From JBEIUO01 sp964549785 (GTDB taxonomy: Bacteria; Planctomycetota; Phycisphaerae; Phycisphaerales; UBA1924), in the NCBI GenBank assembly GCA_964549785.1, contig CAZJXA010000192.1, positions 1-6,405 on the forward strand: 6,405 nucleotides of DNA. Reading direction: 5' to 3'. The translations under genes and the position numbers were made by a program. This document shows positions 1-3,971 of this stretch, piece after piece. Numbering within the stretch: the stretch's first letter is position 1; each line of letters starts with the position of its first letter. The notes under the pieces were generated by a model. It made no database searches. It worked only from the letters and a program-made list of their open reading frames with translations, and was not told the DNA's origin.

Positions 1-573
1 CTCGAAGAGGGTGGAAAAGAGCAACTTCTGGGGAAGGGGCAGGTCGGTGTCGGCAGAGATGGTGGACTTGGCCTTGGCGAGGGTTGAGTCCATGCGGTCG
101 GCGTCGGCGAAGACGCGGCTGAGTTGGCGGAAGCCGTGCTCATTGAGTTTGCCGGTGAGGAGTCCGGCCTCGGCGGACCGGGCGGGGTCGATGATGGCGG
201 TGAGGGCGACGCCGCCCCCTGCGAAGATGTTGGAGAGATCGCTTTCAAAGGATGCGGGGATGACGATGCAGGCCTGCACGTCGCCGGTGCGGACCATCCG
301 CTCTCCGGCGGCTTCGTCGGGTGCGGCTGTGATGGCGAGGGCCTTGTCGGCGGAGAGGTCGGCGATGAGGTTTTTGGAGGCTTCGGAAGTGGAGAGGTCG
401 ACGATCGCGACGTCGATGGTTCCGCCCCCGCCGCCGCCGCCACCGAAGATGAGACCGAAGAACACGGCGAGCAGGAGCGGGAAGACGAACGTGAAGAAGC
501 AGTTGGCCTTGTCGCGCGAGAGGAGGCGGAGGTCTTTGAGGGCGAGGGCGAAGATGGGGCGGAGGGTGTTCAC
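1..573 (-). CDS. ABC-2 type transporter permease, N-terminal part (runs off the left edge)
   Basis: Translating the minus strand from a GTG at 573-571 gives 191 codons that stay open to the window edge, so only the N-terminal part is present. Residues 1-24 are a cytoplasmic lead (KDLRLLSRDKAN), residues about 25-43 are one strongly hydrophobic helix (FFTFVFPLLLAVFFGLIF), and a run of eight glycines follows at 44-51. The remaining visible part (about 52-191) looks like the extracytoplasmic domain usual between TM1 and the C-terminal five or so helices of DrrB/NatB/YhhJ-like exporter permeases. The helices expected for the rest lie beyond the window. The start lies 19 bp downstream of the ATPase stop, so the two are almost certainly co-transcribed. 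I chose GTG 573 because it is the first start codon before the typical N-terminus. No Shine-Dalgarno motif is visible, so translational coupling to the ATPase gene is possible. The substrate cannot be told from sequence. Confidence 0.85.
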   Translation of the reverse strand, partial: MNTLRPIFALALKDLRLLSRDKANCFFTFVFPLLLAVFFGLIFGGGGGGGGTIDVAIVDLSTSEASKNLIADLSADKALAITAAPDEAAGERMVRTGDVQACIVIPASFESDLSNIFAGGGVALTAIIDPARSAEAGLLTGKLNEHGFRQLSRVFADADRMDSTLAKAKSTISADTDLPLPQKLLFSTLFE

Positions 574-592
574 GTGGTGTTCGTTTGAGGGA

Positions 593-1444
593 TCAGTCGC
601 GCAGGCTGCGGCCGGTGAGTGCGAGGAAGACGGTTTCGAGATCCGGGCGTTCGATATGGACGCCTTGGACGTCGCCGGAGGCGAGTTGACGCGAAAGTTC
701 TGCGACGGGGTCGGTGGTTTCGAAGCGGTCTTCGCGGCCGTTCATGCGTGCCACCTTGACGACGGACTGGCCGCCGTGGCTCGCGACGAGTTCCGGGAGT
801 GTGCCGCAGGCGAGGAGGCGACCTTTGTCGATGATGCCGATGCGGTCGCAGAGGCGAGCGGCTTCTTCCATGTAATGGGTGGTGTAGATGACGGTGGTGC
901 CTTGTGATGCCAGGGTCCGCACGAGCTCGAGGATGTTGTTGCGGGACTGTGGATCGACGCCAGCCGTCGGCTCATCAAGCAGGAGGAGCGGCGGCTCGTG
1001 CAGGAGTGCCACGGCGAGATTCAGGCGGCGCTTCATCCCGCCGGAGTAGGTTTTGACGCGGTCGTTCTTGCGGGCCGAAAGTTGCACGGCGTCCAGCACA
1101 TGCTCGGCGCGGCCCGGGGCGTCTTTCAGACTGTACAAACCGGCGAAGAACTTGAGGTTCTCCCATGCGGTGAGGTCTTCGTAGAGAGCGAGGGCCTGCG
1201 GGGCGACGCCCAGGTGTCGGCGTCCTTCGGTGGTGCAGGGGCTGATGGGGCCGTGAGCGCTTTCGAGGAGGACGTCCCCTGAGTCTGGGGCCAAGAGTCC
1301 TATGCAGAGATTGATGATCGTGCTTTTACCTGCGCCGTTGGGGCCGAGGATCGCGAAGACCTCGCCCTTGGCGATGGTGAGGGAAAGCCCATCGACGGCC
1401 GTGAGGGTGCCGAAGGTTTTGCGGAGTTGGCGGAGGGTGAGCAT
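593..1444 (-). CDS. ABC transporter ATP-binding protein (exporter type, CcmA/DrrA/NodI-like)
   Basis: 283-residue nucleotide-binding subunit that would power the permease encoded just downstream. All ATPase motifs are intact: Walker A GPNGAGKST (34-42), Q-loop Gln83 in APQALALY, signature SGGMKRR (134-140), Walker B LLLLDEPTAG (153-162) followed by the D-loop VDPQ, and the switch histidine His190 in TTHYMEE. After about residue 215 comes a short C-terminal domain ending LETVFLALTGRSLRD, the usual end of single-domain drug, polysaccharide or antibiotic-type ABC exporter ATPases. I chose ATG 1444 because homologues begin a few residues before the first beta strand (MLTLRQLRKTFG). The reading frame stays open upstream to 1591, but that would give a proline-rich 49-residue extension overlapping the divergent kdsA. 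No Shine-Dalgarno motif is visible. Gene order ATPase then permease is typical. Substrate unknown; efflux of a drug, lipid or glycan are all possible. Confidence 0.93.
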   Translation of the reverse strand: MLTLRQLRKTFGTLTAVDGLSLTIAKGEVFAILGPNGAGKSTIINLCIGLLAPDSGDVLLESAHGPISPCTTEGRRHLGVAPQALALYEDLTAWENLKFFAGLYSLKDAPGRAEHVLDAVQLSARKNDRVKTYSGGMKRRLNLAVALLHEPPLLLLDEPTAGVDPQSRNNILELVRTLASQGTTVIYTTHYMEEAARLCDRIGIIDKGRLLACGTLPELVASHGGQSVVKVARMNGREDRFETTDPVAELSRQLASGDVQGVHIERPDLETVFLALTGRSLRD

Positions 1445-1572
1445 GCGGGAAGAGGCGGGACGTGCAAAGAGGCGGAGGGTTTGAGATTCGGGGGCTAGCG
1501 GGGCCGGGGGGAGAGGAGGATAACGCGTTGAGGGCCGCCATGCGGACCGAGTAGTCTCCGTACTCTGGGAGA
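1445..1572. promoter_or_regulatory. Divergent intergenic region between the ABC operon and kdsA
   Basis: This 128-bp gap must hold the promoters for the ABC operon (leftward) and kdsA (rightward), unless either is read from farther away. I see no convincing sigma-70 pair in either direction: TTGAGA at 1481-1486 has no matched -10 at normal spacing. A short inverted repeat TCTCC (1555-1559) / GGAGA (1568-1572), with an 8-nt loop, ends directly against the kdsA ATG. It could hide the start region in RNA, but a 5-bp stem is weak evidence. Neither gene has a properly spaced Shine-Dalgarno motif here. Confidence 0.45.
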
Positions 1573-2421
1573 ATGAGTCGAACGCTTTCACTGCCGGGTT
1601 TCGAGATCGGCCCTGCCCGGCCCCTGGCCATCATCGCGGGGCCCTGCGTTCTCGAATCGCTCGAACTCGGCCTCACGATCGGGCGAGTTCTCAAGTCCGC
1701 CTGCGAAACCTCGGGCCTCCACTATGTCTTCAAGGCTTCCTTCGACAAGGCCAATCGCTCCAGCATCAACTCACCCCGCGGCCCGGGCATCGAGCGCGGT
1801 GTCGCGTGGATCGCTGAAATCGGCCGCACCCTCAACGTCCCGACCACCACGGACATCCACGAGACCGCGCACGCTAGCACGGTGGCTCAACACATCGATC
1901 TCTTGCAAATCCCCGCGTTCCTCTGCCGGCAAACCGACCTCTTGGCCGCCGCCGGACACGCCGCGGCAACCTTCGGTCGCGGCGTCAACGTCAAGAAAGG
2001 TCAGTTCCTTCCCCCGCACGACATGGCTGGACCGGTCAAGAAACTCGCCGAAGCCGGGTGCTCCAACGTTCTCCTTACCGAGCGCGGCACCACCTTCGGC
2101 TACGGTCGCCTGGTGAACGACTTTCTCGGCTTGGGCGATCTCATGGATCTGAAAGTTCCGGGAGGCTCGCCGCCGGTCTGTTTCGACGTCACCCATTCCA
2201 CCCAACTGCCCGGCGCAGGCGAAACCACCGGCGGCCGACCCGACCGCGCACCCCTCTTGGCCCACGCCGCCACCGCCGCGGGCGTCCATGCGCTCTTCAT
2301 CGAGTGCCACCCCGAGCCGAGCACCGCCATGAGCGATGCGAGCACCGCCCTCCGCCTCGCGGACATGCCGGGGCTTCTGGCGCAGATAGCCGCTCTCGCC
2401 ACGGCGCGCGCGTCGTTTTAG
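1573..2421 (+). CDS. kdsA: 3-deoxy-8-phosphooctulonate (Kdo-8-P) synthase, metal-dependent class
   Basis: 282-residue cytoplasmic enzyme, the normal family length. It condenses phosphoenolpyruvate with D-arabinose 5-phosphate to Kdo-8-phosphate, the committed step to Kdo of the lipopolysaccharide inner core. Diagnostic motifs appear in order: IAGPCVLES (20-28), FKASFDKANRSS (53-64; the KANRSS box separates Kdo8P from DAHP synthases), TDIHE (93-97), LLQIPAFLCRQTDL (110-123), NVKKGQF (139-145), RGTTFGYGRLVND (171-183), FDVTHSTQLPG (204-214) and FIECHPEP (242-249). Cys25, His208, Glu244 and Asp255 match the metal ligands of the Aquifex-type enzyme. The E. coli-type metal-independent enzyme has Asn at the Cys position, so I infer a metal-dependent enzyme. 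ATG 1573 puts the first motif at the usual distance from the N-terminus. No other Kdo or lipid A gene is next to it; it is flanked by a divergent ABC operon and convergent rpmA, whose stop overlaps its own. Confidence 0.96.
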   Translation: MSRTLSLPGFEIGPARPLAIIAGPCVLESLELGLTIGRVLKSACETSGLHYVFKASFDKANRSSINSPRGPGIERGVAWIAEIGRTLNVPTTTDIHETAHASTVAQHIDLLQIPAFLCRQTDLLAAAGHAAATFGRGVNVKKGQFLPPHDMAGPVKKLAEAGCSNVLLTERGTTFGYGRLVNDFLGLGDLMDLKVPGGSPPVCFDVTHSTQLPGAGETTGGRPDRAPLLAHAATAAGVHALFIECHPEPSTAMSDASTALRLADMPGLLAQIAALATARASF

Positions 2422-2702
2422 TTGGTCGTCGGCTTCAACCAGATGGGGCAATCAGCGTTGGCATCGCTCGGAATGACGTGGACCTTGCGGCCCTTGTACG
2501 TCACCGCGCCCGCCGAAACCGAATAAAGGGTGTCGTCCTTGCCGCGGCGGACATTGAAGCCGGCGACAAAGGGCGTTCCGACCTGGCGAACAATGATCGA
2601 ACCCGGTTGAGCGACCTCGCCGCCGAACAACTTGACCCCGCGATACTGCGGATTGCTGTCGCGGCCGTTCTTGGTAGAGCCCTGTCCCTTTTTATGTGCC
2701 AT
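2418..2702 (-). CDS. rpmA: 50S ribosomal protein L27
   Basis: 94-residue basic protein beginning MAHKKGQGSTKNGRDSNPQ, the unmistakable L27 N-terminus whose flexible tail reaches the peptidyl-transferase centre of the large ribosomal subunit. The core GVKLFGGEVAQPGSIIVRQ and then GKDDTLY follow as expected. There is no cleavable N-terminal extension of the Firmicutes type. The last about 15 residues (SDANADCPIWLKPTTN) form a short tail past the usual end. The gene is convergent with kdsA; its TAA (2420-2418) overlaps the kdsA TAG (2419-2421). Its usual partner rplU (L21) is not immediately upstream: the 281 bp before it are non-coding and the next gene is a terminated response regulator. The best ribosome-binding candidate is AAAGG about 11 nt before the ATG, farther away than ideal. 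Function is certain from sequence; promoter and co-transcription are not resolved. Confidence 0.97.
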   Translation of the reverse strand: MAHKKGQGSTKNGRDSNPQYRGVKLFGGEVAQPGSIIVRQVGTPFVAGFNVRRGKDDTLYSVSAGAVTYKGRKVHVIPSDANADCPIWLKPTTN

Positions 2703-2983
2703 GACGAACGCTGCCTTTCACTCTCGAGCCGGACGGGCGAACAAGCCCGGCCGGTCGCAGAAGTCTTCAGATGTAGGCGAAGCGCACCGCTCCGCCGGGG
2801 CGAAAGGGTAGGAGGAGGCAGAGCGATTGCCAAGTGGACGTACCGAATCGGAAACGCCGCTTTGAATGGCTATTCCGGAGAAGCCGGGCCAGATCGAGTG
2901 GACACCTCTCATCGGAACGCCGACCCAACAAAAACCCCACGCATCCATGCATGGGGCTTTGGGAAGGCGGAGGTTGTTCTTGC
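2703..2983. other. Non-coding gap between the response regulator and rpmA; rpmA upstream region
   Basis: No gene is supported in these 281 bp. The 76-residue minus-strand reading frame at 2718-2948 reads through the terminator stem and has no recognisable motif. The right end holds the response-regulator terminator (2927-2956), so rpmA needs its own promoter here. A weak candidate on the minus strand is TTGGCA (2833-2828) with a 17-bp spacer to TACCCT (2810-2805). The -35 is good and the -10 poor. It would give a leader of roughly 95 nt. A small hairpin CGGGC/GCCCG (2734-2738/2745-2749) lies in that leader. I could not find rplU in this stretch. Confidence 0.5.
2927..2956 (-). terminator. Rho-independent terminator of the response regulator gene
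   Basis: Read on the minus strand, CCCCATGCAT (2956-2947) and ATGCGTGGGG (2944-2935) can pair over most of 10 bp with one G-T wobble. The innermost pairs would open to form the loop. A T-rich tract, TTTTTGTT (2934-2927), follows at once. It starts 28 nt after the response regulator stop codon. The plus-strand side lacks a comparable T tract, so it acts mainly leftward. It separates the regulator transcript from rpmA. Confidence 0.8.
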
Positions 2984-3562
2984 CTAGTGGACGAGATTGG
3001 TCGCGGCTTCAATGGCCTCAACCACCTGCCGGACTTGGAACGGCTTTTTGAGGAAACTGTCGAATCCTTGGGAACGCAGCGCCATCGCCTGGCCGTCGGT
3101 GAGTTTGCCGCTCATCGCCACGATGCGAGTGAACGAAAGGTGTTCGCTTTTCCGCACATTGTCGGCCACGATGCGGGCGTCGCCGTCCGAAAGGTGCAGG
3201 TCGAGAAGCAGCACATGCGGCTTGAAGCGTTCGCACTCCATGCCGGCGTTGAAGGCGGTGCTGGCGGTCTTCAGTTCGTAACTGGTCTGCTCGGTCAGGA
3301 TTTTCTCGAGCGTGCCCGCGATTTCTTTATCGCCGTCGGCAATGAGCACGCGGGTTCGTCCGGACGTCAGGCCTTCCAAAGGGATCCCGTGAACCCGCAT
3401 GAATTTGACGAGTTCAGAGGAGGGAATTCGGCGGTCCCGCGAGCCGGGAATTCGGTACCCTTTCAGCGAGCCGGAATCGAACCATTTCGAGACCGTGCGC
3501 GGGGCCACGTTGCAAATTTTCGCGACTTCGCCGGTGGTCAGAACGTCTTTGTCGATGGCCAT
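2984..3562 (-). CDS. Response regulator with N-terminal HTH and C-terminal receiver domain
   Basis: 192-residue cytoplasmic regulator. Residues about 6-61 are an excisionase/MerR-type helix-turn-helix (LTTGEVAKICNVAPRTVSKW, then the wing YRIPGSRDRRIPSSEL and KFMRVHGIP), suggesting DNA binding. Residues about 70-190 are a CheY-like receiver: acidic pocket Asp76 and Asp78 (IADGDKE), phosphoacceptor Asp121 in LLLDLHLSDGDA, Ser151 in VAMSGKL and Lys173 in LKKPF. All catalytic positions are kept, so phosphorylation is plausible. The domain order is the reverse of OmpR or NarL regulators; I associate this build with Planctomycetota (inference). ATG 3562 is backed by a Shine-Dalgarno motif and by the HTH starting straight after it. 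It is a single-gene transcript closed by a terminator, divergent from the exported HEAT-repeat protein. No histidine kinase gene is in the window, so the phosphodonor is unknown. Confidence 0.92.
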   Translation of the reverse strand: MAIDKDVLTTGEVAKICNVAPRTVSKWFDSGSLKGYRIPGSRDRRIPSSELVKFMRVHGIPLEGLTSGRTRVLIADGDKEIAGTLEKILTEQTSYELKTASTAFNAGMECERFKPHVLLLDLHLSDGDARIVADNVRKSEHLSFTRIVAMSGKLTDGQAMALRSQGFDSFLKKPFQVRQVVEAIEAATNLVH

Positions 3563-3565
3563 GTC

Positions 3566-3572
3566 TCACCTT
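3566..3572 (-). promoter_or_regulatory. Ribosome binding site of the response regulator
   Basis: Minus-strand AAGGTGA lies 3 nt before the ATG at 3562 and matches the 3' part of the anti-Shine-Dalgarno target. It fixes this start. The AT-rich patch just upstream (3571-3589) stands out from the GC-rich surroundings and may be part of the promoter or an unstructured leader. Confidence 0.65.
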
Positions 3573-3763
3573 TATAAACAAATAGGGGTAAGGCCTCGCC
3601 GGTCCCCGCACCTTGAACGGTTCAGTGCCGCTGCCCTTGCCTCGGGATCTCCCGCAGGTCCGGCCATCATCGACACCTCGGCATGACAGGTTCATCTCCG
3701 ATTGCCGGTCGCCATAACTTTCCCGTTTTCGGACCGCGCCGGGTCGCTCCGCTTCGGTCGGCT

Positions 3764-3780
3764 GGGGGCAACCAGCCCCC
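3764..3780. repeat. GC-rich inverted repeat (hairpin) in the divergent region
   Basis: GGGGGC (3764-3769) and GCCCCC (3775-3780) form a perfect 6-bp stem with loop AACCA. No T tract follows in either direction, so it is not a classical terminator. The palindrome CGCATGCG follows at 3783-3790. Role unknown; it could be a protein site, an RNA structure or a member of an intergenic repeat family. Confidence 0.5.
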
Positions 3781-3960
3781 GCTCGCATGCGGAAGGGTCA
3801 AAGCCGGGTCGGACAATTGCGCTTGGCCGCCACCATTGCATTTCGCGACGTCCCGTTTGACGCCCTCGCCCCAACGTCGGTACAGTCTCCACCTTGCACG
3901 GATACCCGGCCCGATGCGGCCGTACCTTGAATCGAATCGTTCTTTTGCTTGTGGTTGTTC

Positions 3961-3965
3961 AGGAG
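3961..3965 (+). promoter_or_regulatory. Shine-Dalgarno AGGAG deciding the GTG start at 3972
   Basis: AGGAG sits 6 nt before GTG 3972-3974, the ideal spacing. It selects this GTG over the in-frame TTG at 3894 (no such site) and the in-frame ATG at 4041, which would delete most of the signal peptide. Confidence 0.75.
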
Positions 3966-3971
3966 CCTCGC

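Larger units (their letters stand above)
3563..3971. other. Divergent intergenic region between the response regulator and the exported HEAT protein
   Basis: About 409 bp with no supported gene. Short reading frames here (for example 3692-3892 minus, 66 residues) are arginine- and serine-rich and motif-free. What it holds: the regulator's ribosome binding site and AT-rich patch at the left; a strong GC hairpin at 3764-3780; the palindrome CGCATGCG at 3783-3790; and the Shine-Dalgarno of the next gene at 3961-3965. I could not identify a convincing -35/-10 pair for either gene. The stretch 3730-3800 is dense in small inverted repeats and might be a dispersed intergenic repeat or an RNA structure. 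Confidence 0.5.

Noticed and set aside
11..907. Plus-strand open frames of 298 (11-907) and 154 (124-588) residues
   Set aside because: They lie antisense to the ABC permease and ATPase, whose minus-strand products carry clear family motifs. Long antisense frames are common in GC-rich coding DNA.
1445..1591. N-terminal extension of the ABC ATPase to ATG 1591
   Set aside because: It adds 49 low-complexity, proline-rich residues without homology features, overlaps the start of divergent kdsA, and the ATPase domain begins right after ATG 1444.
1771..2451. Minus-strand 226-residue frame across kdsA
   Set aside because: It is antisense to kdsA, whose full-length product has every family motif; the antisense product shows none.
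2718..2948. 76-residue minus-strand frame between the regulator and rpmA
   Set aside because: It starts inside the terminator stem, has no motif or ribosome binding site, and does not resemble rplU or any small protein I know.
2058..2987. Plus-strand 309-residue frame from inside kdsA across rpmA
   Set aside because: It overlaps two certain genes in other frames and is an arginine-rich shadow, as expected from GC-rich codons read out of frame.
2834..3577. Plus-strand 247-residue frame
   Set aside because: It is antisense to the response regulator, whose HTH and receiver residues are all conserved.
3686..3715. GGTTCATCTCC resembling a tRNA T-arm
   Set aside because: No matching acceptor, D or anticodon stems could be found around it, and the T-loop consensus is incomplete.
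3692..3892. 66-residue minus-strand frame in the divergent region
   Set aside because: Arg/Ser/Pro-rich, no motif and no start signal; it spans the GC hairpin.
3894..3971. Upstream in-frame TTG start (3894) for the exported protein
   Set aside because: It has no Shine-Dalgarno and would place 26 extra residues before a well-formed signal peptide. GTG 3972 has AGGAG at ideal spacing.
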